A DNA stretch of 23,049 nucleotides from positions 1 to 23,049 of the forward strand of contig DATJJB010000491.1 in NCBI GenBank assembly GCA_035492655.1. The letters are read 5' to 3'. This DNA comes from Kutzneria sp035492655 (GTDB lineage: Bacteria > Actinomycetota > Actinomycetes > Mycobacteriales > Pseudonocardiaceae). The notes beneath the pieces are model-generated. The model had not been told where the DNA came from. It saw nothing but the letters and a program-made list of their open reading frames with translations, and ran no database searches. Made by a program: the position numbers and the translations under genes. Positions 1 through 7,462 of the stretch are shown piece by piece (position 1 is the stretch's first letter; the number at the start of each line of letters is the position of its first letter).

Positions 1-154
1 CGGCCCGTTCTTCGTCTCCACCGACAACGTGACCGGCACCTTGGTGGCCATCGTCGACAACGGCCCGGCCTGCCCGCAGCCCGGCCTCGAGGTCGTGGCC
101 CGGGTCGACGTCGTGTTCAGCTGGATCCACCAGCAGATCGACCCGCCGCGATGA
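1..154 (+). CDS. Trypsin-like (S1 family) serine protease, C-terminal end only
   Basis: This is the last 50 codons of a gene that enters from the left, read from base 2 and ending at TGA 152-154. The first residues are GPFFV, which fits the position just after the catalytic serine motif GDSGGP, so the active site lies just outside the window. The tail has the usual S1 ending: a strand followed by a conserved cysteine (GPACPQPG) and then VARVDVVFSWIHQQI, matching the 'PGVYTRVSxFxxWI' end of chymotrypsin-fold proteases. Enzymes of this type in actinomycetes are usually secreted; the signal peptide cannot be seen here. The family call rests on this short tail. Confidence 0.7.
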   Translation, partial: GPFFVSTDNVTGTLVAIVDNGPACPQPGLEVVARVDVVFSWIHQQIDPPR

Positions 155-431
155 GCTCGGTCGCGGCCCAGCCGGCCAGCAGCCACATGGCCTCCGCCGA
201 GGGCGAGCCGGGCTCGGCGGCGTAGACGTCGAGGGCCCTTCTCCAGCCGGGTGTAGTAGTCGGCCGACACGCCGGCGAGCATCGCGACCTCCTCGCGGCA
301 CAGGCCCGGCACCCGGCGGTTGCCGCCGTACACGGTCAGGCCGGCTCGCTCCGGCGTGATCTTGGCCCGGCGCGTGACCAGGAAGTCACGGACGTCGGTG
401 CTCTTGGCGCTTTTGCCGTCAACGGTACGGC
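117..431 (-). pseudogene. Remnant of an MmyB-type XRE/HTH transcriptional regulator with a large internal deletion
   Basis: Read on the minus strand from about 420, the sequence encodes the typical N-terminal half of an MmyB-like regulator: RRAKITPERAGL, then RRVPGLCREEVAMLAGVSA, then DYYTRLEKG, which is the helix-turn-helix. Right after LEKG (near 233-240) the frame breaks. A different frame continues with VYAAEPGSPSAEAMWLLAGWAATEL, which resembles the extreme C-terminus of the same family. The central ligand-binding part, normally nearly 200 residues, is therefore missing. No start codon lies upstream in frame, and TGA is at 117-119, inside the protease 3' end. I read this as a dead gene collapsed by deletion. 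Intact members often regulate a neighbouring oxidoreductase gene. Confidence 0.75.
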
Positions 432-448
432 CGAGCCACCCGCGATGG

Positions 449-465
449 GGGTTCTGTCAGAACCC
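449..465. promoter_or_regulatory. Perfect palindrome between two gene remnants, possible old operator
   Basis: GGGTTCTG-T-CAGAACCC is a perfect 8-bp inverted repeat around one base. It lies between the broken MmyB-type regulator (minus strand) and the broken alcohol dehydrogenase (plus strand), where a divergent operator would be expected. A function as the regulator's binding site is inference. Confidence 0.45.
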
Positions 466-497
466 TGAACGACCCGACCTCCCACCTCCACTCCCCC

Positions 498-708
498 TGC
501 GACGTCCGCTTCGAGACGCGCGCCGACGCCGATGGGTCACGAGTACGTCGGCATCGTCGAGGAGGTCGGGGCCGAGGTCACCGGCATCAAGCCGGGCCAG
601 TTCGTGATCGGCTCGTTCTTCGCCTCCGACAACACCTGCGAGATATGCCGGGCCGGCTTCCCACACCTCGTGCCGGCACCGCGAGTTCGTCGGCGCGGGG
701 TCCCGTGA
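498..708 (+). pseudogene. Remnant of a zinc-dependent alcohol dehydrogenase
   Basis: Three pieces of the N-terminal catalytic domain of a zinc alcohol dehydrogenase can be read. First is DVRFETRADA from 501, matching the usual 'GDVRVE' start. Then, one frame over and after a deletion, comes MGHEYVGIVEEVG from 532, which contains the zinc-site GHE. It continues through PGQFVIGSFFASDNTCEICRAG, with the cysteines of the structural zinc lobe. After ICRAG the frame shifts again, and HREFVGAG is readable near 679-700. The whole Rossmann domain is absent. The open frame from 532 stops at 706-708. This is a decayed fragment, not a small functional protein. Confidence 0.75.
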
Positions 709-717
709 AACCAGTTG

Positions 718-772
718 TGCAGGGAAGGACGCCTTACCTGCGTCCAACGCAGGTAAGGCGTCCTTCCCTGCA
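718..772. terminator. 26-bp perfect hairpin, likely terminator for the M1 peptidase gene
   Basis: Bases 718-743 are perfectly complementary to 747-772 with a 3-base loop (CCA). The hairpin lies 8 bases beyond the stop codon of the minus-strand metallopeptidase. It has no U-tract, like many actinobacterial terminators. The core AAGGAC...CCTGCGT/ACGCAGG...GTCCTT resembles a second hairpin at 21635-21675. Confidence 0.75.
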
Positions 773-780
773 TCAGGGGC

Positions 781-2601
781 TCAGCCCTCCACGCGGTGCG
801 AGGTCCAGAACGACGTGAGGTCGGTCGAGCCGGCCGCCGCCTGCGCCGCGGCCTTGAACTCGGCCACAGTGGACACTCCGTACCAGTGCGACTGCGCGTA
901 CGACTTGAGCAGGTTGGTCATCGCCGTGTCGCCGATCAGCCGCCGCAGGTCGTGCAGCGTGCACTTGCCGTAGTTGTAGACCACGGTGGAGTACCGGGAC
1001 GAGTGCGCGTCCCAGTAGGCCATCGAGTTGGTCAGCTTCTCGGCGCTGGACGCCCAGGAGATCGAGCAACCCGAACCGGTCACGCCGCGGTAGAGATCCG
1101 TGGCGTAGTCGGTGAAGCCCTCGTCCAGCCACGGCGAGTTGTACTCGTCGTCACCGACGATGCCGTAGAACCACTGGTGCGCGATCTCGTGCGGCAGGGC
1201 CACATTGGACACCAGGTCCATCACGAAGCCCGGGTACTCCATGCCGCCGAACCAGAAGTTGTTGTCGATGACGGCATCCAGCTCGCCGTACGGGTAGTCG
1301 CCGAACCGTCCGGAGTGGACGTCGACGGCGTCGGCGGCCAGGTTGAGCATGGACGTGGCGTTGCTGCTGGAGATCCCGCTGACCGAGTAGACGTTGACCA
1401 GCACGCCCTTGCCCGAGGTCTTGCTGATCTTCGCGAAAGGCCCTGCGGCCCAAGCGAAGTCACGGACCTTCGAGGCCACCGCGTGGGTGGTCGTGGTGCT
1501 GCCGCTGGTGGTCTCGGTCGAGGTGCCGGTGGCCGGCGTCAGCAGGCTGGACGGGTGCACCATGGTCACGTCGAAGTCGCCGATCACGGTGTAGAACGAC
1601 TCGCCGTTGTTGGTGTACGGGTCCAGGTGCCAGCCCGAGCCGTCGCGCACGGCCAGCACCGGCAGCGCGTTGCCGATCATGTTGAACGCGCCGTCGTGGC
1701 CGAACCGGTCGGCGCCGCTGGGCACCACGATGCTCAGGTCGAACGCGACGGTGGCGGACTGGTTCTGCGCCAACGGGGTCGGCAGCGTCACCTTCATCGC
1801 GGTGCAGCCGACGGTCAGCGCCGACGCGGTGCCGCCGGTCAGGTTGGTGACCGTGATCGGCGTCGACGGGCAGGAGCCGTGGTAGTTGTCCCACAGCCGC
1901 AGGTACACCTCGGGCAGCGCGGTGGCGGAGCCGTTGGTGAAGGTGACGCTCTGGTGCCCGGTCCAGGTGTCGCCGGTGCTGTTGGACGTCAGGTTGACCG
2001 TGTAGGCCGGGTTGATCGGCGTGCGGGTCGAGTCCGGCGGGGGCGGCGGGTTGCCGGTGCCGGTGGTCAGCGCGAAGTCGTCCAGCGCGAAGTTGGTGGC
2101 CAGGCTGGAGTCCTCGCGGCCGGTCAGGGTCAGCGTCACCGTCTGGCCGATGTACTTGGAGACGTCGACACTGCGCTGCACGTAGCCGGTGTTCTTGTCC
2201 AGGTTGGAGTAGCTGGCCACGGTGTCGGAGCCGATCTGCACCGCCAGCGTGTCGTACTTGGTGCTGGTGGTCGTCTCCTTGGTGTCGATGTGCGACCAGT
2301 AGGTCAGGGTGGCCGACGAGCAGCCACTGGGCAGCGTCACCGTCTGGGACAGCGTGTCGGTGTGGGTGCCGCCGGTGCCGTCCAGCCGGGCGAGCCGGGT
2401 GCCGCCGTGCGCCGGCTCGGCCGTGGTGCCGGCGACGATGGCGGCGGTGGAGCCGGACCACGGGGCGGTCCCGGTCTCGAAGTCGGCGTTGCCGATCAGC
2501 TGGTCACCGCAGGTCGCGGCCTGTGCGGGCGGGGTCACCGCCACAACTCCGAAGAGCCCGACCGCCAGTGTGAGGGCAGCAGGGATTGCCCGGCGTCTCA
2601 T
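781..2601 (-). CDS. Secreted M1-family zinc metallopeptidase with an N-terminal jelly-roll-like domain
   Basis: This is a 606-aa exported aminopeptidase-like enzyme. I chose ATG 2601 because the signal peptide (MRRRAIPAALTLAV... ending AQA-AT, about residues 1-28) begins there and AAAGGAA precedes it at good spacing; the frame stays open upstream. Residues about 30-180 form a beta-rich, probably carbohydrate-binding-like domain, followed by a Pro linker (NPPPPPD, 184-190). The M1 catalytic part follows: the exopeptidase motif GGMEYPG (452-458), zinc motif HEIAH (471-475) and third ligand Glu494, giving the family's HEXXH-x18-E spacing. VVYNYGK further on may supply the catalytic tyrosine. The substrate is unknown; peptide scavenging outside the cell is the likely role. 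It ends just before a strong hairpin, and the EamA gene lies 76 bases upstream on the same strand. Confidence 0.93.
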   Translation of the reverse strand: MRRRAIPAALTLAVGLFGVVAVTPPAQAATCGDQLIGNADFETGTAPWSGSTAAIVAGTTAEPAHGGTRLARLDGTGGTHTDTLSQTVTLPSGCSSATLTYWSHIDTKETTTSTKYDTLAVQIGSDTVASYSNLDKNTGYVQRSVDVSKYIGQTVTLTLTGREDSSLATNFALDDFALTTGTGNPPPPPDSTRTPINPAYTVNLTSNSTGDTWTGHQSVTFTNGSATALPEVYLRLWDNYHGSCPSTPITVTNLTGGTASALTVGCTAMKVTLPTPLAQNQSATVAFDLSIVVPSGADRFGHDGAFNMIGNALPVLAVRDGSGWHLDPYTNNGESFYTVIGDFDVTMVHPSSLLTPATGTSTETTSGSTTTTHAVASKVRDFAWAAGPFAKISKTSGKGVLVNVYSVSGISSSNATSMLNLAADAVDVHSGRFGDYPYGELDAVIDNNFWFGGMEYPGFVMDLVSNVALPHEIAHQWFYGIVGDDEYNSPWLDEGFTDYATDLYRGVTGSGCSISWASSAEKLTNSMAYWDAHSSRYSTVVYNYGKCTLHDLRRLIGDTAMTNLLKSYAQSHWYGVSTVAEFKAAAQAAAGSTDLTSFWTSHRVEG

Positions 2602-2615
2602 GGGGATTCCTTTCG

Positions 2616-2636
2616 TGGCCCCGCCCGTCGGGGCCA
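2616..2636 (-). promoter_or_regulatory. GC-rich hairpin in the leader of the M1 peptidase gene
   Basis: TGGCCCCG and CGGGGCCA form an 8-bp stem with a 5-base loop. It sits between the EamA stop and the M1 ribosome-binding site. It could end EamA transcription or modulate read-through into the peptidase gene; the sequence does not decide. Confidence 0.4.
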
Positions 2637-2677
2637 TCGACAGGTTCCCGGTTGCCCGTACGGCCATCAACCCGCCA

Positions 2678-3577
2678 TCAGTACTGTTTCTGCCCGTCGG
2701 GGGACAAAAGGGTTTCCCGGCGCAGCACGCGCTTCACCACCGGCTGGCCCAGCAGCAGGCCGACCAGCACCAGGGCGATCCCCGCCACCTGCTGCCCGGT
2801 CAGGCCGTCGCCGGCGACCAGCGTGCCGAGCAGGACGCCGGTGACCGGGTTGAGCAACCCGATCAGGCCGACGGTGCCGGCCGGCAGGTGCTTGAGGCCG
2901 GCGAACCAGGCGGCGTAGGCGATGGCCGTCGTCACCACCGTCACGTAGGCGAAACCCAGGGTCGCGTTGAGACTGAGGGCGGGTGGCGGGCCCTCGAACA
3001 ACACGGCGAACGGGAACAGAAGCAGGCCGCCCCAGGTGAGTTGCCACGACGTGGAGGCGAGCACGTCGACCTCGCCGGCCCAGCGCTTGGCCAGGATGGC
3101 CCCCAGCGACGACAACGCCATCGCGGCGACCGAGGCCAGCACGCCGATCAGGTCCACCCGAACCGCCGAGGTGGCCAGCATGAGGCAGGCGCCGCCGATG
3201 CCGATCACCGCGCCGATCAGGGCGCCCGATCCCGGGCGTTCGGCGTTGACCAGCCAGGCCAACAGCATCAGCACCACCGGCGAGGTGGCCATGATCATCG
3301 AGGCCAGGCTGGTCGGCAGGGCCTGCGCGGCCACGTAGACCAGGGTGAAGAAGACGCTGGTGTTCAACCCGCCCAGCACCAACGACTTCCACCACCAGCT
3401 GCCGCTCGGCCGCTTGCGGGCCACCGCGAGCAGCAGCAGGCCGGCCGGCAGCGCCCGGAACACCGCGCCGTACAACGGATATCCGGCCGGCAGCTGCTCG
3501 TGCGTGACGAAGTAGTTGGTGCCCCAGGCCACCGGCGCGATCGCCGCCACCAGGCTCCACCGCACAGTAGCTTCCAT
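2678..3577 (-). CDS. EamA/DMT-family membrane transporter
   Basis: This 299-aa, highly hydrophobic protein has the ten-helix, two-repeat layout of the drug/metabolite transporter (EamA) family. The first helix has VAWGTNYFVTHE, then YGAVFRALPAGLLLL. The second half begins near LIGVLASVAAMALSSLGAILAKRW and ends with GLIGLLNPVTGVLLGTLVAGD, a characteristic EamA ending. Members export amino acids, metabolites or drugs; the substrate is not readable here. The first codons (Met-Glu-Ala-Thr-Val) lie inside a palindromic operator, and a -10-like TACAGT ends 7 bases before ATG, so the message is probably leaderless. The divergent MarR gene is almost certainly its regulator, which suggests export of a toxic or signalling small molecule. 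Confidence 0.92.
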   Translation of the reverse strand: MEATVRWSLVAAIAPVAWGTNYFVTHEQLPAGYPLYGAVFRALPAGLLLLAVARKRPSGSWWWKSLVLGGLNTSVFFTLVYVAAQALPTSLASMIMATSPVVLMLLAWLVNAERPGSGALIGAVIGIGGACLMLATSAVRVDLIGVLASVAAMALSSLGAILAKRWAGEVDVLASTSWQLTWGGLLLFPFAVLFEGPPPALSLNATLGFAYVTVVTTAIAYAAWFAGLKHLPAGTVGLIGLLNPVTGVLLGTLVAGDGLTGQQVAGIALVLVGLLLGQPVVKRVLRRETLLSPDGQKQY

Positions 3578-3589
3578 GGAAGCTACTGT
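3564..3589. promoter_or_regulatory. Operator 1: perfect 26-bp palindrome over the EamA start codon
   Basis: The centre is TAGCTTCC-AT-GGAAGCTA, extended by ACAG/CTGT to a perfect 26-bp dyad. It covers the EamA start codon and most of its -10, and also the -35 of the MarR gene. The size and position fit a MarR dimer site. Confidence 0.8.
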
Positions 3590-3612
3590 ATATCTTCCCG
3601 GGAAGCTATCCT
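3584..3612 (+). promoter_or_regulatory. MarR promoter (leaderless)
   Basis: -35-like TACTGT (3584-3589), a 17-bp spacer and -10-like TATCCT (3607-3612) are followed by 7 bases and then the GTG start. It overlaps the EamA promoter almost completely in mirror image. Confidence 0.5.
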
Positions 3613-3613
3613 A
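3585..3613 (-). promoter_or_regulatory. EamA promoter (leaderless)
   Basis: On the minus strand, -35-like TAGGAT (3608-3613), a 17-bp spacer and -10-like TACAGT (3585-3590) are followed by 7 bases and then ATG. The -35 is a weak match, consistent with a regulated promoter. Confidence 0.5.
3591..3608. promoter_or_regulatory. Operator 2: second MarR box
   Basis: TATCTTCC-CG-GGAAGCTA repeats the operator 1 core with one mismatch between arms. Its centre is 23 bp from that of operator 1, about two helical turns. It fills the spacer of both divergent promoters. Confidence 0.75.
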
Positions 3614-3619
3614 GGCGCT

Positions 3620-4126
3620 GTGACGCACCAGCCTTTGGACCACGTCGGCCGGATCCAGGCCGAATGGCACCGCGAGCGGCCCGACCTGGACGTGTCCCCG
3701 CAGGGCGTGATCGGCCGCCTGCACCGCGTCGGCGTGCTGCTTTCCGACCAGCTCAACGCCGTGTACCAGCGGTTCGGGCTGTCCGAGGGCGAGTTCGACG
3801 TGCTGGCCGCCCTGCGCCGGGCCGGCGACCCGTTCGAGCGGGCGCCCGGCGAGCTGGCGACGTTCACCATGGTCACCACCGGTGCCATGACCAAGCGCCT
3901 CGACCGCCTCGAAGCCGCCGGCCTGCTCACCCGGCGTCCCAGCGCCGCCGACGGCCGCGGCCGGGTCGTCGCCCTCACACCCGCCGGCCGCGCCCTCATC
4001 GACGAGGCGTTCGCCGCCCACATGCGCAACGAGCACCGCGTGCTGGCCGACCTCTCCCCCACCGAGGCCGCGCAGCTGGAGGAGCTGCTGACGACCTGGC
4101 TGGCCCGCCTCGAACCGCCGCGCTGA
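3620..4126 (+). CDS. MarR-family transcriptional regulator
   Basis: This 168-aa winged-helix regulator starts with GTG at 3620. The frame is open far upstream, but the promoter geometry and the protein start (MTHQPLDHVGRIQAEWHRERP) support this start. The core has the MarR order: dimerisation helix, LSEGEFDVLAALRRAG, recognition helix TMVTTGAMTKRLDRLEAAGLLTRRPS, wing AADGRGRVVALTPAGRALIDEA, and a C-terminal dimerisation helix. The recognition region resembles MarR proteins beside EamA exporters, where a small ligand releases the repressor. It is divergent from the EamA gene across two matching operators, so it probably represses both that gene and itself. The ligand is unknown. A 7-bp hairpin follows the stop codon. 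Confidence 0.93.
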   Translation: MTHQPLDHVGRIQAEWHRERPDLDVSPQGVIGRLHRVGVLLSDQLNAVYQRFGLSEGEFDVLAALRRAGDPFERAPGELATFTMVTTGAMTKRLDRLEAAGLLTRRPSAADGRGRVVALTPAGRALIDEAFAAHMRNEHRVLADLSPTEAAQLEELLTTWLARLEPPR

Positions 4127-4135
4127 CCGCGTCAA

Positions 4136-4162
4136 GGGATCGATCCAAACCCGCTCGATCCC
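4136..4162 (+). terminator. Hairpin after the MarR gene
   Basis: GGGATCG and CGATCCC form a 7-bp stem with a 13-base loop, 9 bases after the MarR stop codon. There is no U-tract, so terminator function is tentative. Confidence 0.4.
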
Positions 4163-4217
4163 ACCGCGCGTCGCGGTAACGTGATCTTGTCGGGGGTCGC
4201 GTGATCGGGGGATTGCT

Positions 4218-6635
4218 GTGTCCGGGCCAGACAGGGATCCCGAAGGTGGGCGCGAACGGAGCGCGGACACCTGGTCGGAGTTGTCGGGTTCCGCCGGTGA
4301 TGTCGTGCAGGCGCGGGATATCACCGGTGGGGTGCACTTCCATCAGGCCCGCGAACGCGACAGCCGGCCGCCGAGGATGCTGCCGGGCGATGTGCGGGGT
4401 TTCGTCAACCGGGTCAGCGAGCTGCGACGCCTGGACCAGGCGTTGGCCGTGGAGAGCGCGGACCCGAACGCGGTGGCGGTGTCGGTGATCGCCGGCACCG
4501 CGGGTGTGGGCAAGACGGCGCTGGCGATCCGGTGGGCGCACCGGGTCCGCGACCGGTTCCCGGATGGACAGCTGTATGTGAACCTCCGCGGGTACGACCC
4601 GGGCGCGCCGGTCACCGCGGACTACGCGTTGGACCACTTCCTGCGTGCGCTGGAGGTGCCGGCCGGCCAGATCCCGGCCGACCCGCAGGCCAAAGCCGGC
4701 CTTTTCCGGTCACTGGTCGCGGACCGGCGGATGCTGGTCATCCTGGACAACGCGGCGACCGTCGGACAGGTCCGGCCGCTGCTGCCGGGCACGGCGAGTT
4801 GTCTGGTGCTGGTGACCAGCCGCAGCCGGTTGCGGGGGCTGGTGGTGCGGGAAGGCGCGCACCGGGTCGGGGTGGAGACGCTGTCCGACGACGAGTCGGT
4901 CACCCTGCTGCGGACGGTGACCGACGGTTACCGCGCCGAGGACGACCCGGGCGAGCTGGCGGAGCTGGCGCGCTTGTGCGCGCGACTGCCGCTCGCGCTG
5001 CGCATCGCCGCCGAGCGGGCGGCGAGCCGGCCGAGGATGCCGCTGCGGGACTTGATCCGGGATCTGCGGGACGAGTCGTCCCTGTGGGACGCGTTGTCCA
5101 CTGAGGACGACGACGAGGCCGACGCCGTGCGCACCGTGTTCGCCTGGTCCTACCGTGCGCTCCCGCCCGAGGCGGCGCACATGTTCCGGCTGCTCGGACT
5201 CCATCCGGGCACCGAGTTCAGCGTGGACGCCGCCGCCGCGGTCGCCGGCGTCGCTCCCGGTCAGGCGCGGCACCTGCTGGACTCGCTGGTCGGCGCGCAC
5301 CTGGTGGAAGACATCGGCGCGGACCGGTACCAGTTCCACGACCTGATGCGGGCCTACGCCAGCGACCAGGCCCATCACGAGGAGCCGCCCGAGAATCAGC
5401 ACGTGGCCCTGCGCCGTGTGCTGGAGTGGTACCTGCATTGCGCCTCCGCTGTGCGTGCGGCCGCGTCACCAGGCGGGTACAACCCCTCGCTCGCGCTCGA
5501 TCCACCCACCGCGGGCGTCACGCCGCTCGTGTTCCCCGACCGCGGTCATGCCGTTCGCTGGTACGAGCAGGAGCGTGCCAACCTGATGGCGGCGACACGC
5601 GCTGCCGCGGCGTCGGGCCTTGACCGGATCGCCTGGCAGATCCCCACGGTGTTGATGGAGATCAACGGCGATCGGGATCCATTGGGTGGCTGGTCGGACG
5701 TCGAGTGGATCGGCGTGGAAGCCGCTCGCCGCGTCGGCGACCGTGATGGCGAGGCGGTCCTGCACGAGGGCCTCGGCATCAAGTACCGCTTGGGCCACCG
5801 TCTGTCGGAGGCCGAAGAGCACTACCGCCTCGCGCGAGAGCTCTTCGAGCAGATCGGCGACCGTGCGGGCGTCGCGCGAGCCAGGAACGGCCTCGGCCTC
5901 ACCCATCAGCGCGCCGATCGGCTCGACGAAGCCCGCGCCGAGTTCGAGCAGGGCCTGGCGCTGGCCCGAGAGCTCCGATCCCCGTACCTCGTCGCGACCT
6001 TCCTGGGAAACCTCGGGTGCGTCCAGCAGGCCCTCGGTCGGCTGGACGAAGCGGAGCGAAACCTGCGGGACGCCGTCAGCAGCCTCCGAGACCTGGGGGA
6101 ACAGCTGGAGGAGTCCTTCCGCCTGGTCGAGCTGGCCGACGTGGTCATCGAGTCGGGCCAGCCGGCCGAGGCGCGCGAGATCCTCCCGCGTGCCCTCGCC
6201 GTCGCGCGTGACCACGACAACGCGATCGTCGAGGGCAACGTGTTCCTTGTACAAGCCAAACTCGAACTCGCGGAGGGCGCACCCGAGGACGCGCTCGCCT
6301 CCAGCCAGCGAGCGGCGGTCACCCTGCGCCAGTGCGGCTACCGCGGCATGGAGGCCCGGGCGCTGGCCGCCGCCGGGGCGGCCTACCAGCAACTGGAACG
6401 CTTCGACGAGGCCGCCGCCTTCTATCGGCGTTCCGCCGCCACCCACCGCGAACTCGGTGACCGCTGGCACCTGGCCGTCACCCTCGACCGGCTCGCCGCC
6501 GTGCTCACCGCGGTCGACCGGCCGGACGAAGCGCGGGACGCCTGGCGCGAGGTTCTCCTCCTTCTCGCCGATCTCCCCGGTCCACGAGCCGCAGCCTTAC
6601 GCGAACACGTGGAGCGGACCCTGCCGCCGGCTTGA
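4218..6635 (+). CDS. STAND NTPase (NB-ARC) with TPR repeats and an N-terminal amyloid-like motif
   Basis: This 805-aa protein starts at GTG 4218, five bases after GGGGGA. Residues 28-42 contain VVQARDITGGVHFH, a short motif like those at the N-termini of actinobacterial NLR-type proteins. The NB-ARC module follows: P-loop GTAGVGKT (93-100), Walker B RMLVILDN (171-178), TSR sensor (200-202), the ARLPLAL helix (255-261) and a degenerate MHD motif, FHDL (373-376). From about 480 the protein is TPR repeats, for example EAEEHYRLARELFEQIGDRAGVARARNGLGL. AfsR-type relatives carry a SARP DNA-binding domain in front; this one does not. Known STAND proteins use the repeats to sense a signal and oligomerise on ATP binding. 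The output domain would be the short motif, so the effector should be a separate protein, not seen nearby. Codon 794 is TTA. Confidence 0.9.
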   Translation: MSGPDRDPEGGRERSADTWSELSGSAGDVVQARDITGGVHFHQARERDSRPPRMLPGDVRGFVNRVSELRRLDQALAVESADPNAVAVSVIAGTAGVGKTALAIRWAHRVRDRFPDGQLYVNLRGYDPGAPVTADYALDHFLRALEVPAGQIPADPQAKAGLFRSLVADRRMLVILDNAATVGQVRPLLPGTASCLVLVTSRSRLRGLVVREGAHRVGVETLSDDESVTLLRTVTDGYRAEDDPGELAELARLCARLPLALRIAAERAASRPRMPLRDLIRDLRDESSLWDALSTEDDDEADAVRTVFAWSYRALPPEAAHMFRLLGLHPGTEFSVDAAAAVAGVAPGQARHLLDSLVGAHLVEDIGADRYQFHDLMRAYASDQAHHEEPPENQHVALRRVLEWYLHCASAVRAAASPGGYNPSLALDPPTAGVTPLVFPDRGHAVRWYEQERANLMAATRAAAASGLDRIAWQIPTVLMEINGDRDPLGGWSDVEWIGVEAARRVGDRDGEAVLHEGLGIKYRLGHRLSEAEEHYRLARELFEQIGDRAGVARARNGLGLTHQRADRLDEARAEFEQGLALARELRSPYLVATFLGNLGCVQQALGRLDEAERNLRDAVSSLRDLGEQLEESFRLVELADVVIESGQPAEAREILPRALAVARDHDNAIVEGNVFLVQAKLELAEGAPEDALASSQRAAVTLRQCGYRGMEARALAAAGAAYQQLERFDEAAAFYRRSAATHRELGDRWHLAVTLDRLAAVLTAVDRPDEARDAWREVLLLLADLPGPRAAALREHVERTLPPA

Positions 6636-6649
6636 GCGACCCCGTGCTG

Positions 6650-7357
6650 TCATCCCTGGCCGACCGTCTCCAGCGAGCCCACCCGGGCCACCTTGAACAC
6701 CGGGCGGCGGTGCAGCCGGAAGCCCAACGCCTCGTACAGGCGGATCGCGTTCGTGTTCGTCGCGGTGGCGTGCAGGAACGGGATGTCGCCACGGTCCTTG
6801 ATGCCGGCGACAACCGCCTGGACCAGCCGGGCGGCGTAGCCCCGGCCGCGGTGGTCGGGGTCGGTGCAGACCGCACTCACCTCGGTGAAGCCCGGCGGGT
6901 GCAGGCGCTCGCCGGCCATCGCCACGAGCGCGCCGCCACGACGAATGCCCAGGTAGGTGCCGAGTTCGACGGTGCGCTGCAGGAACGGCCCCGGCTCGGT
7001 GCGGGCCACGAGATCGAGCATCTCCGGCACGTCGGCCGGCCCGAGCCGGACGGCCTCGGGGTACTCGACCCCCACAACCCCGTCGTCCACCAGCTGCACC
7101 GCCGGAAACTCGGCGACGATCTCCCAGTCCGTCGGCGGCACGACCGAGCCCCCCGTGAGCGCGACTTCCGTGCCGGGACCGGCGAAGTCGGCCAGGTCGC
7201 GCCACGCCGCCTCGTCCGGCCGGTCGGGCAGCGCCATGAACGGCGCCATGTCCGGCTGGTAGCGCAGCACCTGCCCGTGCCGCTCGGCGAACCGCGCGTG
7301 CGGGCCGCTCAGCGAGCTGCGGACCGGGTTGTCGAGTACCGAGTAGTCGACGGTCAT
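6650..7357 (-). CDS. GNAT-family N-acetyltransferase
   Basis: This 235-aa protein has an acetyltransferase domain in its C-terminal half. The acetyl-CoA loop is clear: VCTDPDHRGRGYAARLVQAVV (about residues 164-184), with the R-G-x-G-Y/A signature. It is followed by PFLHATATNTNAIRLYEALGF, a typical GNAT motif B. The N-terminal part resembles the FR47-like group, where a degenerate domain precedes the active one. The acceptor is not predictable. The start is ATG 7357, with GGAGA upstream at a somewhat long spacing. It is convergent with the STAND gene, 14 bases between stops, and no clear terminator separates them, so antisense read-through is possible. It appears to be a single-gene unit. Confidence 0.9.
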   Translation of the reverse strand: MTVDYSVLDNPVRSSLSGPHARFAERHGQVLRYQPDMAPFMALPDRPDEAAWRDLADFAGPGTEVALTGGSVVPPTDWEIVAEFPAVQLVDDGVVGVEYPEAVRLGPADVPEMLDLVARTEPGPFLQRTVELGTYLGIRRGGALVAMAGERLHPPGFTEVSAVCTDPDHRGRGYAARLVQAVVAGIKDRGDIPFLHATATNTNAIRLYEALGFRLHRRPVFKVARVGSLETVGQG

Positions 7358-7397
7358 AACCGGATCATCTCCGATGAGCGCCGAGTTATTCCCGGTC

Positions 7398-7432
7398 AGC
7401 CCGTCAGTGTGGCCAACTACGCCTGACGGGCT
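7398..7432 (-). terminator. Terminator-like hairpin after the HAF-repeat-like gene
   Basis: AGCCCGTCAG and CTGACGGGCT form a perfect 10-bp stem with a 15-base loop. It lies 30 bases past the stop of the secreted protein gene and is also upstream of the GNAT start codon. Confidence 0.55.
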
Positions 7433-7462
7433 CGCGCAGCGCCAAGCGGAGCTCGACCGGCG

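Noticed and set aside
2602..2670. Longer start for the M1 peptidase (MMAVRATGN...)
   Set aside because: It would bury the signal peptide behind 23 extra residues, and the internal ATG has a good ribosome-binding site.
796..2844. A 682-codon open frame on the plus strand
   Set aside because: It is antisense to the M1 peptidase and EamA genes, Arg/Gly/Val-rich, with no recognisable domain. It is a typical high-GC shadow frame.
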